Origin: Thermodesulfobacteriota bacterium
Lineage (GTDB): Bacteria; Desulfobacterota_D; UBA1144; Nemesobacterales; UBA2774
DNA: 64,000 nucleotides
Assembly: GCA_040754335.1 (NCBI GenBank)
Contig: JBFMCV010000002.1
Location: 496,001 to 560,000 of the forward strand
Direction: 5' to 3'
Both the position numbers and the translations under genes were made by a program. This document shows positions 8,479 through 17,293 of the stretch, piece after piece. The notes under the pieces were generated by a model, which was not told the DNA's origin, made no database searches, and worked only from the letters and a program-made list of their open reading frames with translations. Numbering within the stretch: position 1 is the stretch's first letter; each line of letters begins with the position of its first letter.

Positions 8479-9191
8479 TACCCGAACACGTTCATCACGC
8501 TGCATGAGACCTTGCCTATGACGATCGCGGGGTCGAACTCGTCCCATTTGATCGAGGACGCGGGGTAGTTCCTGTTGCATGGGATGAGCGACAGCCCCGA
8601 GGGCTCGGAGACGCACTCCCTCACTACCGACCCCTCCCACGGCATCACGAACGCGTAGATGCAGCCCGAGATTATCTCCTTCGTGCCCGTATCCACGACG
8701 GCTTTCGAGCCGTCCATGAGCAGCTTCTCCATCGAGTCCCCGCTAACCCGTATCACTACCGAGCCCTCTCCGTATACTCCCCTCGGTACGACGACGGTGT
8801 CCACCTCCACGGGCTCTGGCGCTCCGTGCGCGCTGCCCGCGTATGACATCACGGGGACCTCGACGTACCTCTCTTCATATCCCGGAGGAATGCCCGCGGG
8901 CGCGGGTACCCTGGTTATCCCTTCGCCCGGGACGGGCGTGCCCCGCCTTATGAAGTCGAGCGTGAGGTTCTCTCGGCCGCAGAACGTGACCAGCTCGTCC
9001 AGGAACGAGATGCTGTCTCTCTTCTTCGCGCCCGAGAGCGCGGCCCTCGCGATCCCGAGCGTTTCGGCTACCTCGTAATCGTTCGTGAAGCCCTTTAAGG
9101 ATTTGATCGTATCTATTATCTCCTCTACGGATTTCCTCAATTCAGTCTCCTCCTTCCTTTCCGCTCCGGGGACCGGGCGTGTATTATTCAT
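8478..9191 (-). CDS. S24-like (CI/LexA-type) repressor with altered active site
   Basis: About 237 residues. A helix-turn-helix lies at about 36-56 (DYEVAETLGIARAALSGAKKR), a linker at about 85-110, and a C-terminal S24 fold follows. Counting from the alternative TTG one codon upstream, the nucleophile Ser154 (GDSMEKLLMDG) and an Ala-Gly cleavage-like pair (119-120) are present. Where the family has its catalytic Lys, the sequence reads VVRECV, with Arg192. Self-cleavage may therefore be lost. There is no clear ribosome site at the ATG. Two operator-like motifs stand just upstream. No phage genes are nearby. Confidence 0.8.
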   Translation of the reverse strand: MNNTRPVPGAERKEETELRKSVEEIIDTIKSLKGFTNDYEVAETLGIARAALSGAKKRDSISFLDELVTFCGRENLTLDFIRRGTPVPGEGITRVPAPAGIPPGYEERYVEVPVMSYAGSAHGAPEPVEVDTVVVPRGVYGEGSVVIRVSGDSMEKLLMDGSKAVVDTGTKEIISGCIYAFVMPWEGSVVRECVSEPSGLSLIPCNRNYPASSIKWDEFDPAIVIGKVSCSVMNVFG

Positions 9192-9290
9192 CAAAATGTA
9201 AAATGCATCTTGTAAAATTCATCTAATTATGTTTTAATGTAATATTATAATATGCAATCTGCAAACAGCAATCAACATTTTGTTGATTCG
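9192..9290 (-). promoter_or_regulatory. Repressor promoter with two operator types
   Basis: A minus-strand promoter reads TTGATT (9275-9270), 17 bases, then TATTAT (9252-9247). The perfect palindrome AATCAACATTTTGTTGATT (9270-9288) covers the -35. Two head-to-tail 14-mers, TGTAAAATGCATCT (9197-9210) and TGTAAAATTCATCT (9211-9224), lie in the leader and run almost to the start codon. Confidence 0.65.
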
Positions 9291-9457
9291 CAGGCAGAAA
9301 TCCGGTTCGTGACGATTCTCAGGGACCGGGGATAAGGATTCTGGCGGTATAGCGGCGGCCGGTAGGGCTGATCGAACGCTTCCGGGTCTGCCCGCCCGGA
9401 AACGGCGGCGGCCGCCCTTCAAGTCGATTACTTACATTCCGAGGAGGGGGTTATCTC

Positions 9458-9679
9458 ATGGCAGAAGACAGGGTCAAGGTATCGGTCGAATTATTCAGGG
9501 ACATGCTCGCGCGCATGGACTCGCTGACGAGGGCGGAGCTGATGGAGATAAGGGCGGAGGGGAGGGAGCTCACACCCGAGAGCTGCTCCCCCGCCTACTA
9601 TCACGCCGTGCTCGCTCTAGGGGATATGGCGGGAGCGGAGCTTATAAACAGGGACCTGATCGTAGGCTCCGGGAGATGA
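9458..9679 (+). CDS. Small hypothetical protein
   Basis: A 73-residue, acidic, probably cytosolic protein that I do not recognise. GAGGAGGG lies nine bases before the ATG and codon use matches real genes here. It diverges from the S24-like repressor and could be its target, but no promoter with a matching operator was seen on this side. Confidence 0.6.
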   Translation: MAEDRVKVSVELFRDMLARMDSLTRAELMEIRAEGRELTPESCSPAYYHAVLALGDMAGAELINRDLIVGSGR

Positions 9680-9786
9680 GCTTAACAGGGGCGCCGGTTT
9701 TTCACCTCCTTAAAACTGCTTTATAATAATGTACGCGTCCGCCCGGCGGTTGAACCGGACGATTATATCAAAGGAGGATGCATGCC

Positions 9787-10212
9787 ATGAAGAGGATTAT
9801 TCTGACGATTGCGCCCGCTTTGCTCATTACGATCGCGGCTCTAGGCAATATAGGAGGATGCTCGAGCGGCGAGACCTGCGATTTCAGGTTCAACGAGTTC
9901 TATAACGGCTCCTCCCAGGCGGCTCAGGATTCCGAGTGGTCCTGCGAAAACGGCGGCGTGGTCGTATTCACCATCGCTTTCTTCGGGGACGGCACAGGTA
10001 CGAGGTCGGACGCGGGCAATTTCGCCTGGGATCAGACCAAGTGCAGGTCGCTCAACATCGATACGGAATCGGACGAGACCGCGACCCTCGACAACATAGA
10101 AGGGTTCGTGGACACTATAGGCAGTGATACGTTCGGGGAGCTCACGTTCGAGCAGACCTCCGAAGACCTGGGCGACATCACGGTCGTCTGCGACTACGTA
10201 CAATTCGACTGA
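9787..10212 (+). CDS. Lipoprotein, paralogue of the 13960 gene
   Basis: A 141-residue lipoprotein of unknown function. The signal peptide ends in NIGGC, so Cys25 is lipidated. The mature part has four more Cys residues and a conserved core (FYNGSS, ASQDSEW-like, IAFFGDGTGTRSD). The 13960 gene aligns along its whole length, including the leader AGGAGGATGCAnGCC. The second ATG, 9787, is preferred since AGGAGG lies nine bases from it and touches the first. The 10225 gene follows after 12 bases. Confidence 0.8.
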   Translation: MKRIILTIAPALLITIAALGNIGGCSSGETCDFRFNEFYNGSSQAAQDSEWSCENGGVVVFTIAFFGDGTGTRSDAGNFAWDQTKCRSLNIDTESDETATLDNIEGFVDTIGSDTFGELTFEQTSEDLGDITVVCDYVQFD

Positions 10213-10224
10213 TAAGGAGTTTAC

Positions 10225-10704
10225 ATGAAGAGGAGCGGGATTGCGTTCGTATTGCTGCTGATACTGAGTGTCGGCATTATGGCCGCTTACATAATACAGT
10301 GGCAGCAGGTCTCGGACGACGATATAGAGGCCGAGGAGCAGGCGGCCCGGAGCGCGGACGCGCAACCTGCCGCGGGGCAGGACGCGGCGAGCTCGGAGGA
10401 GGCCCTCGAGAAGAGCATAGAGAACACGCGTCACCTCCAGGACAAGCGGAAGAAGCTCATGGACGAGATGGTCGAGGGCGGGATCGCCGAGAGGATAGAG
10501 AACCCGGCGGGGGAGCCGTTCGTCTACGTGATGAGGCCGTTTTACGGGTTAAGCTTCGAGGAGCAGGCCTCGCTAATGAACGTCGTCTGGTCTTACTACA
10601 TCACGGAGGACAGGAATTCGAAAGTAGTCACCATATACGACAACGACACCGGGCAGGAGGTCGGGAGCTATTCCCAGGCCGGGCTCAAGATGGCCGGGGA
10701 GTGA
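10225..10704 (+). CDS. Membrane-anchored hypothetical protein
   Basis: 159 residues, not recognised. One N-terminal membrane helix (about 6-25) is followed by an acidic and Ala-rich linker, a charged helical stretch (about 57-85), and a compact C-terminal part (VYVMRPFYGLSFEEQASLM to the end). The 12-base gap and a TAAGGAG ribosome site suggest it shares a message with the 9787 lipoprotein. Confidence 0.7.
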   Translation: MKRSGIAFVLLLILSVGIMAAYIIQWQQVSDDDIEAEEQAARSADAQPAAGQDAASSEEALEKSIENTRHLQDKRKKLMDEMVEGGIAERIENPAGEPFVYVMRPFYGLSFEEQASLMNVVWSYYITEDRNSKVVTIYDNDTGQEVGSYSQAGLKMAGE

Positions 10705-11146
10705 GGTGGGCGGGGGTGCGTGGATGTGAGGGGTTTATCATCGCGGCTGGAAGCCGCTCCTACGGGGTTTATAGCTCTTTTATGTAGGAGCGCCATCTTG
10801 GCGCGATTATTTAAATCGAAAAGACGAGATTCCCGATCAAGTCGGGAATGACAACATGAAAGACAAATCTTCCCTAACCTATTTTTGACTTAGCGACATT
10901 CAGCCTGAAGTTAATTTTCTTGTTGCCTTTGTTGTAATGGCGTCCGAATGCTTACTTGCTCGCATTCGTTCTTTTCCAAAGGATGGAATTAATAGCTAAA
11001 AGTGAGGGATAACATTTCCCCCTTTGAAAAAGGGGGATTCAGGGGGATTTAAAATAGGAAATGCAAAAACTAAATCCACCCTTTCCCTCCTTTACAAAAG
11101 GAGGGAATGAAAGAAAGCACCAAGGTGCGGGCCGCTTCAGTCTCAA
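10705..11146. repeat. Repeat spacer
   Basis: No gene. It holds paired family A hairpins with different stems (10740-10765 and 10785-10809), a family B CCCGA copy (10826-10853), a long family C copy with a CGAATGC/GCATTCG hairpin (about 10866-10990), and two shorter family C copies. Confidence 0.65.
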
Positions 11147-12163
11147 CTACTCCGCCTCCGGCGTAGCCGTCGGCATCCCCGGGCTCGCTGCCGGTGTCGG
11201 CGGCGGCGGAGGGCTCCCCTGCGTGATGAACTTCCCGAAGGCGAGGGGGCTCTCGCCTACCTTGATCGATGTCTCGACCTTGTTCTTCTCCGTGTCTATG
11301 ACCGTGACCGTATCATCCCCGGAGTTGGCGACGTAGAGGAATTTCCCGTCGGGCGTGAGGTCAGCGCCCGATGCGAGAGGGCCCGCGGGAATCGTCGCCT
11401 TCACCTCGTAGTCGGACGTGTCTATGACCGTCACGTCGCTGCTCCCGGAATTGGCCGTGTAGACGAGCCTGCCGTCCCGGCTCACGACGACCCCCGACGG
11501 GAGCATCCCCGACTTTATCGTGCGTATTACCATATTGTCCGCGGTTCTTATAACGGATACGTCCCCGCTCGCGATATTCGTTACGTAAACGAACTGCCCG
11601 TCCGGGCTTACGACTATGCCCGAGGGCCTGTGCGCGCTCGGGACCGTGGCCTTCACCGTGTTCTCGGACGCGTCTATGACGGTGACCGTGTCGGCGTCGA
11701 AATTGGCCGTGTAGACGTATTTCCCGTCTGGCGTGACCGCGACACCGTCGGGCTTGCTCCCGACTGGCACCGATGCGACGACCTTGTTCTCCCCCGTGTC
11801 TATGACCGATACCGTGCCGCTCTTGAAGTTGGTCACGTATGCGCGCCTGCCGTCCGGGCTCACCGCCACGCACTGGGGCCTTTCACCGACCCGTATGGTA
11901 GCCGTGACCCGGTTGACCGACGTGTCGATGACGGAGAGGCTGTCGCCGAGATAGTTCGTGACATAGACATATCTCCCGTCCGCGCTCACGGCGACGCCCC
12001 TCGGCTCGTCCCCGGCCGCGACCGTCGCCACCACGGCGTTGGTCGCGGTGTCGATGACCGAGACCGTGTCGTCCATCTCGTTCGTGATGTAGGCGTAGGG
12101 AGCTGCAAGGGCGGCCCGCGCTATGAATAAGCAAAGGAGGCACAAGACCCATGTTTTCTTCAT
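11147..12163 (-). CDS. YVTN-type beta-propeller secreted protein
   Basis: 338 residues. A signal peptide (about 1-20, ending ARAALA) is followed by seven repeats of about 42 residues with the pattern YVTN..D.TVSVIDT...VATI.VG..P.GVAVSPDG. Seven blades make a closed propeller. The C-terminus is a Pro/Ala/Thr tail without an IPTL signal, unlike the 27060 propeller. It is probably a periplasmic or surface binding protein with an unknown ligand. The start is set by GGAGGTGA seven bases upstream and by the signal peptide. Confidence 0.88.
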   Translation of the reverse strand: MKKTWVLCLLCLFIARAALAAPYAYITNEMDDTVSVIDTATNAVVATVAAGDEPRGVAVSADGRYVYVTNYLGDSLSVIDTSVNRVTATIRVGERPQCVAVSPDGRRAYVTNFKSGTVSVIDTGENKVVASVPVGSKPDGVAVTPDGKYVYTANFDADTVTVIDASENTVKATVPSAHRPSGIVVSPDGQFVYVTNIASGDVSVIRTADNMVIRTIKSGMLPSGVVVSRDGRLVYTANSGSSDVTVIDTSDYEVKATIPAGPLASGADLTPDGKFLYVANSGDDTVTVIDTEKNKVETSIKVGESPLAFGKFITQGSPPPPPTPAASPGMPTATPEAE

Positions 12164-12647
12164 CTCTCTCACCTCCGCCGGGGGGGACTGCGGCAGGCAC
12201 CCCGCACACCCTATAATACTACATTGCGCCCCGCATGAATACTGCATTTTTCAGGCGGGGGCGGGGGCTGACGTACGTGTTTATTGTGAGAGCGGGTCGG
12301 GAGGAATCGGCGGATTGAGCAGGGGAGCTGGAAGGAATCGTATACGAACGCGGATTCTGCGGCTCAGGACGGACGGTATAGGCTTTGTTCGCGGGTCGAG
12401 CACATATGCGACGGTAGAACCGGTTATCAGCGGAGATTCTCCGCTGCTTCAAACTTCGCGCGCGCGGATGTATAATGGATATGGGCGTTGGGCGATACTT
12501 GCGGATACATCACAGACGGCCCGGCAATGGGCCTCACCATCTTTACGGCGGATCCTGATATTCCATTCCGTAACTCCTTTCCGACATAGATGCGAATCCC
12601 CGAACGGAACTCCCTGCGCCGGAAATCCGTCATCGGAGCGGGCGCTT
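12164..12647. other. Intergenic stretch
   Basis: No convincing gene. An open frame continues in phase upstream of the hydrolase, but it lacks start signals and matches nothing. A family E fragment lies near 12340-12385. Otherwise nothing clear. Confidence 0.4.
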
Positions 12648-13397
12648 ATGGAAAAGTTCACGAGCTTCGACGGGGTCGAGCTCGCGTATGAGGACTCCCG
12701 CGGGAAGGGGTTCCCCCTGATACTGCTCCACGGCTTCACCACATCGTCAGCCGCGGACTGGACGGATACCTGCGTGTATCCGGCCCTCGCCTCGAGCGGG
12801 CGGCGGGTGATAATGCTCGACCTGCGCGGGCACGGGGAGTCGGCCAAGCCCCACAGCGCGCAATCGTACTGCAACAGGGCGATGGCGAGGGACGTGCAGG
12901 CGCTCGCCCGGCACCTCGGCCTCTACGGATACGACCTCATGGGATACTCGATGGGGGCCAAGGTCGCGGTGGAGGCGGCGCTCATGTCCGAGCGGGTGAG
13001 GAAGCTCGTCCTCGTCGGGTTCGCAGTCTACGAGAGGGACTGGCAGTACAGCGAGGCGGAGCGGCTCTCGCGCATAAAGAACATGCTCAGCAGGAAGCCC
13101 GCTAAGGGCGACGCGTACAGGCTCACGGCCGAGCTTTACCACGGGGACAGGAAGGCGTTCGCGGCCAGGCTCGAAGGGGCGCTCCTGCCGGAATTCACGG
13201 GCAGGGACCTCATGAAGATAGATTCGCCCGTGCTCGTCGTGAACGGGCGCGACGACGAGGCCGACGCCCACAGGGCGGCCTCGTACTTCAGGCGCGGCAG
13301 CGCGGAGTCGATATGCGGCGACAGCCGCTCAGTGCTCTGGAACCGGGAGCTCCCCGGAATAGCGCTCGCGTTCCTCGGCTCGGGCGAAGAGGATTGA
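12648..13397 (+). CDS. Alpha/beta hydrolase lacking the usual catalytic His
   Basis: 249 residues of alpha/beta-hydrolase fold. Seen: HGF oxyanion motif (28-30), DLRGHGES (58-65), nucleophile elbow GYSMG with Ser101, and the acid strand VLVVNGRDDEAD. The late loop where the family has its His reads ICGDSRSVLWNRELPG and contains no His; the reading frame is intact around it. The enzyme may be inactive or use another residue. GGAG lies nine bases before the ATG. A carboxylesterase-like substrate is likely, not proven. Confidence 0.8.
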   Translation: MEKFTSFDGVELAYEDSRGKGFPLILLHGFTTSSAADWTDTCVYPALASSGRRVIMLDLRGHGESAKPHSAQSYCNRAMARDVQALARHLGLYGYDLMGYSMGAKVAVEAALMSERVRKLVLVGFAVYERDWQYSEAERLSRIKNMLSRKPAKGDAYRLTAELYHGDRKAFAARLEGALLPEFTGRDLMKIDSPVLVVNGRDDEADAHRAASYFRRGSAESICGDSRSVLWNRELPGIALAFLGSGEED

Positions 13398-13959
13398 GCG
13401 GGGCTTTTCATTTTTCCGTCTTTAGTCCCGGCTCCGGTCGGCGATACGCGGCTGACATATACATCTATTCCGGGAGAAATGGGTTGGGCTTAAACCATAG
13501 ACGAACCTCAACCCGTTCGTCCTTCGACCCTTCGACTTCGCTCAGGACAGGCTCGCAGATCAGTATTGTCCTTGCTCCGTTATTTGGCGAAAGCTGAGGA
13601 GTGACGGAGCAATCATATATGAGCGCAGATTCTGCGCCTCAGGATGAACGGGTTAGGATCAGATGCAGGTTAGTCAGATGAACCTTCCGTCACTTCTCTG
13701 CACCTACGATACTCTTATATTTATCCATGGCACTCCAGTCCCCGTTCGTGCTGAGCTTGTCGAAGCACGGTTGTTCAGGGCAATGCGAGGGAAGCTGAGG
13801 ATGTGCGGGCAGCCGTCCCCTATTTTCAAATCCCGCTCCGCCGCCATATTTCTCTCCCGCATTCTGATATATAATTGATGTAACTTTCCCGGGGCTGCCT
13901 TTGCTTCGGGGGAGTAATACCATCATATGCCTAATACCATCTGAAGGAGGATGCAGGCC
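13398..13959. repeat. Repeat spacer with long family E copy
   Basis: No gene. A long family E copy runs at about 13509-13660, ending in the GCGCAGATTCTGCGC palindrome. It is nearly identical to the copy at 52150-52315. Confidence 0.6.
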
Positions 13960-14385
13960 ATGAGGAAATTTCTATTATCGTCAGCCGCGCTCGCGGTTCT
14001 TGTCGCGGCCGTTTCGCTCGGGAACATAGGGGGGTGCGGGGGCGACAACTTGTGCAATTTCGGCATATCCAGCATTTATAACGGCGGCAGCTTCGCAAGC
14101 CAGGACTCCGAGTGGGAGTGCAGGACGGGAGGGGTAGTCGAGTACACGATAGCCTTCTTCGCCGACGGCACGGGGACGCGCTCCGACATAGGGGACTTCG
14201 TCTGGGAGCAGACCGAATGCAAGCAGCTCGAGTTCTCTGCCGACTCGGGGGATTTCGCGACGCTCAAGGGGCTCCAGGTCACGGGCGGAATCATAGGCGG
14301 GGAAGAGTTCGGGCAGATGAAGTTCAACCAGGTCTCGGACGACCTCGGGAACTTCGGATACACCTGCGAGCTGATTGTTTTCTAG
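13960..14385 (+). CDS. Lipoprotein, paralogue of the 9787 gene
   Basis: A 141-residue lipoprotein with lipobox NIGGC (Cys26). It shares with the 9787 product the framework IYNGGS, SQDSEWEC, IAFFADGTGTRSD, and the late QVSDDLG/TCEL segment. As there, AGGAGG precedes the second ATG by nine bases, so the duplication took the translation start with it. The function is unknown; it is secreted and probably anchored in a membrane. Confidence 0.8.
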   Translation: MRKFLLSSAALAVLVAAVSLGNIGGCGGDNLCNFGISSIYNGGSFASQDSEWECRTGGVVEYTIAFFADGTGTRSDIGDFVWEQTECKQLEFSADSGDFATLKGLQVTGGIIGGEEFGQMKFNQVSDDLGNFGYTCELIVF

Positions 14386-14846
14386 CACGGGCGCCAGGAT
14401 TAATATAATTTCCCTCCACTAGTTGGGTGGAGGTGTACCTTACTGTAGGAGCGCCATCTTGGCGCGATAATCAGATTTAATCGCGGCTGGAAGCCGCTCC
14501 TACAATAAAAATTCTCACGAGTGTCTTCCAGCCGCGGCCTGCCCCGCTCCGTCTCTCTCATCGCCCCCTTACCCTGTCTTTGCGAGCGCAACGAACGGAT
14601 GTGAGCGAAGCGCGGCAATCTCATCATTTGCGGTTAATTGCCTCCTTCTTCTAAGACGGAATTGAAGACAGATACGGGGATTATTATTGTCGGTCGGCCA
14701 AAAGATCTGGATGGAATCGTAGAAGCACACATTATGTGTTTGAGTTAATGCGCCGGGAGGGGTAAATTTGTTGTCGCGGGATGCCGCGCCTCGGGCGATT
14801 CGTCCGGGGCGGGCGGGGGTATTAACGAACCGGAGCGCACTGTTAC
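14386..14846. repeat. Repeat spacer
   Basis: No gene. Two family A hairpins with different stems (14443-14470 and 14479-14503), a family B fragment near 14578-14625, and a CACACATTATGTGT palindrome (14727-14740) with the family E flank. Confidence 0.6.
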
Positions 14847-15689
14847 ATGGAAATCATCATAGCCTGGCTCACGATCGCATCCCTCATCATGATTGTAGTC
14901 GGGCTGATAGACCCGGCGATCGCGCTGCCCTGGTCGAGGGAAAAGACCAGGAAGAGGGCGGCGATGGTATACGGCTACGCGTTCTTCGCGATGGTCGCGC
15001 TCAGCATCGTGTTCTTCCCGCGCACCAACCTCGAGAGCAGGCTCTACGCCCTTTTCTTCCTCTGCATCGCCGCGCTCGCCGCGGGGCTTGCGCACCCGAG
15101 GCTCGTGCTCCCGTGGGCAAGGGAAGCCACCCGGAGCGGGGTGCTCCTGTTCTATCTCCCCCCCGCCGTGCTCCTCATAGCGGCGATGGTATACGCGAAC
15201 GCATCGCGGCAGGTGGACCCCAGGTACTACGTTCCGCCCGCCGAGTTGAGCGCCGCCGACCCGGTGAGGACGCTCAAATACAGGGCCGCCGCCGAGCTCA
15301 AGGGGCAGAACAACATAGGGCTCGACCGTGTGCGCAAGATTGAGGTGACGGAAGCGCCGGGAGGCGGGTACGAAGTGCTCGTCGAGTTCAACATCGACGA
15401 CGTGATGCTGCCCTCGTTTTTCAGGATAAAGGCCGAGTCCGATATGACGAAGGTGTACAAGGCGCTCTACACGTCCGGGTACGACGTGAAGGACGCGACA
15501 GTAACGGCCTTCTTCCCGGCCGGGTACAGGGAGAGGGAGGAGCCGACGCCCCCCGTGCCCGTGCTCACCACGTCGCTTAACGCGGCGCAGGCTTCGAAGA
15601 TCGACTGGGGCGGGAACGTCTACGAGCTCGAGGCCGAAGTCCTTCCCAAAACGTGGAAGACCATTTACAGGCGCGAGGGTTTCCAGTGA
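14847..15689 (+). CDS. Membrane protein with C-terminal soluble domain
   Basis: 280 residues, not recognised. Four membrane helices (about 3-27, 39-57, 65-84, 99-118) form two similar halves, each ending in LPW(S/A)RE, which suggests an internal duplication. The rest (about 125-280) is a soluble domain with two parts rich in beta strands. The start has no strong ribosome site. It stands alone. Confidence 0.7.
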   Translation: MEIIIAWLTIASLIMIVVGLIDPAIALPWSREKTRKRAAMVYGYAFFAMVALSIVFFPRTNLESRLYALFFLCIAALAAGLAHPRLVLPWAREATRSGVLLFYLPPAVLLIAAMVYANASRQVDPRYYVPPAELSAADPVRTLKYRAAAELKGQNNIGLDRVRKIEVTEAPGGGYEVLVEFNIDDVMLPSFFRIKAESDMTKVYKALYTSGYDVKDATVTAFFPAGYREREEPTPPVPVLTTSLNAAQASKIDWGGNVYELEAEVLPKTWKTIYRREGFQ

Positions 15690-15795
15690 TTTTTTCGGCC
15701 GCGCGCTCTGGATAAGGGTTTAATTTCCATTATAATAATCCCCGATTCAAGAGAAGCGGTCCCTGATATAACCAAAACCGGAGGTCGGATAAGCG

Positions 15796-16224
15796 GTGAT
15801 TTATTTAAAGATAATCGCGGCTCTGCTCATCGTTGCGTTCATAGGTATCCAGTTCGTTCCCGTAGAGAGGTCGAACCCGCCTGTTGCGGGCGAGATAGAC
15901 GCGCCCGCACAGGTGAAGGAGCTCATGAGGCGCTCCTGCTACGACTGCCATTCGAACGAGACCGTGTGGCCGTGGTACTCGTACATCGCGCCCGCGTCCT
16001 GGCTCCTCGCCGACGACGTTACGGAAGGGAGGGCGGAGCTCAACTTCTCCGAGTGGAACGGGTACGACGAGAAGATGAAGCAGAAGAAGATAAAGGAGAC
16101 GTGGGAGGAAGTCGGGGAAGGAGAGATGCCGCAGTGGTACTACATTCTCATGCACCCCGAGGCCAGGCTGTCGGAGGCCGACAAGAAGACGCTGCAAGAG
16201 TGGACCGCAGCGCGGGGGAAGTAG
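15796..16224 (+). CDS. Haem-binding domain protein (CxxCH)
   Basis: 142 residues. An N-terminal membrane anchor (about 3-20) and one haem c motif CYDCH (48-52) are followed by SNETVWPWYSYIAP, typical of the bacterial haem-binding domain family. A late Met (EMPQWYY) could serve as the second haem ligand. It is a likely periplasmic electron carrier or haem sensor. The start is GTG after GGAGG. Decayed copies of its 3' end lie at 16756-16797, 18947-19112 and 21912-21978. Confidence 0.85.
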   Translation: MIYLKIIAALLIVAFIGIQFVPVERSNPPVAGEIDAPAQVKELMRRSCYDCHSNETVWPWYSYIAPASWLLADDVTEGRAELNFSEWNGYDEKMKQKKIKETWEEVGEGEMPQWYYILMHPEARLSEADKKTLQEWTAARGK

Positions 16225-16225
16225 G

Positions 16226-16240
16226 GCACACAATGTGTGC
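16226..16240. repeat. Stop-codon palindrome (haem gene)
   Basis: GCACACAATGTGTGC starts one base after the TAG of the haem-binding gene and is followed by TCATGGATGAT. The same palindrome lies after the copied gene tails at 16.77 and 21.96 kb. Confidence 0.75.
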
Positions 16241-17082
16241 TCATGGATGATAATTCCGCACCTCACCAGCCTAAGCCAGCTATCACAACAATTTCGTCTT
16301 GCGCTTTTATTCCCTCCTTTGGAAAAGGAGGGTTAGGGAGGATTTTCTTTTCTTATTTTAAATCCCCATATTTAATTTAACCGAGTGAGGCACTTCGGCC
16401 AAGATGCTGACTTGCTTTCAGCCAGCTGCGACCAATTCCTCTTATTTTGACTTCAGGAAAATCTGCACGGGGGAACCTAAGCGTCATTGCATTTAGCCCT
16501 GACCGACCAATTCTTCGCTTGCTCAGAATTGTTGCTCGGAATTGTTCCCCCTTTTTCTAAGGGGGAAATAAATAGCATACTTAGGACGAACGGTGATTTG
16601 TTGTCGCGGCTGGAAGCCGCTCCTACAAATTTAAAAACGAGATCCTGAAACAATCCTGAAACGATCCCGGATCACGTCCGGGACATGGTTCAGGACATGG
16701 TTCAGGACGACAATAAACCAAATTCGCCCCTTCCTCTTACCCTCTTCCTCCGGCGCGGGGGAAGTAGGGCACACAATGTGTGCTCATGGATGATTTATCC
16801 CCTCTTTCTTAACCTGGATCGGCAATAGCGACGATTTCGTCTTGCGTTTTTATTCCCTCCTTAGAAAAAGGAGGGGTAGGGAGGATTTAGTTTTGCCCGT
16901 TCGTCCAATTTTTTATCCCCTCGCCCCAGCGTGGAACGAAGGCGAACAAGTGAGCATTCGGTCGCCTTTGAACAGAGACTATGAAGCACATCAACTTCAG
17001 GCTCAATTTTGTGAATACCATTATGCGGGATTTCCGTCAGAAATCTGACTGAAAAGGGGGATCCCGGGGGCTTGACATTCTG
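16241..17082. repeat. Repeat spacer
   Basis: No gene. A long family C copy (about 16310-16570), a family A hairpin (16602-16627), nested family B copies (16634-16715), a second copy of the haem gene's last bases plus its palindrome (16756-16797), and another family C copy fill it. Confidence 0.6.
16756..16797 (+). pseudogene. Copied tail of the haem-binding gene
   Basis: About 40 bases repeat the last codons, stop and GCACACAATGTGTGC palindrome of the 15796 gene, starting at the shared GGCGCGGGGGAAGTAG-like stretch. Nothing of the rest of the gene is present. Confidence 0.65.
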
Positions 17083-17111
17083 TTGACTATACGGCCTGAA
17101 AGTTTTATAAT
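17083..17111 (+). promoter_or_regulatory. Sigma-70 promoter for the DUF1326 pair
   Basis: TTGACT (17083-17088), 17 bases, TATAAT (17106-17111). A second TTGACA lies 11 bases before. The leader to the first gene would be about 175 bases. Confidence 0.6.
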
Positions 17112-17293
17112 TTTATCGATCCAGCGAAGTCTCCTGTTAGTTATGTGGCAGAGATGAGTGACGGCCGGTCGCCGACACTAATTGGGAAGGGCGGGCCACA
17201 TATAACCTAAGCGACCGTTCAAACTGAACGCCTTGACAGCGGTGATGCCCTATCAAACCTTTTTTTGAGACGCACTGAGGGGAGGACCGGCAA

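Noticed and set aside
8478-9679. Prophage remnant at the first repressor
   Set aside because: No integrase, excisionase or phage structural genes and no attachment site were seen nearby.
12123-12647. In-frame upstream extension of the alpha/beta hydrolase
   Set aside because: The fold starts at 12648, GGAG lies before that ATG, and the upstream part overlaps the propeller gene's start region.
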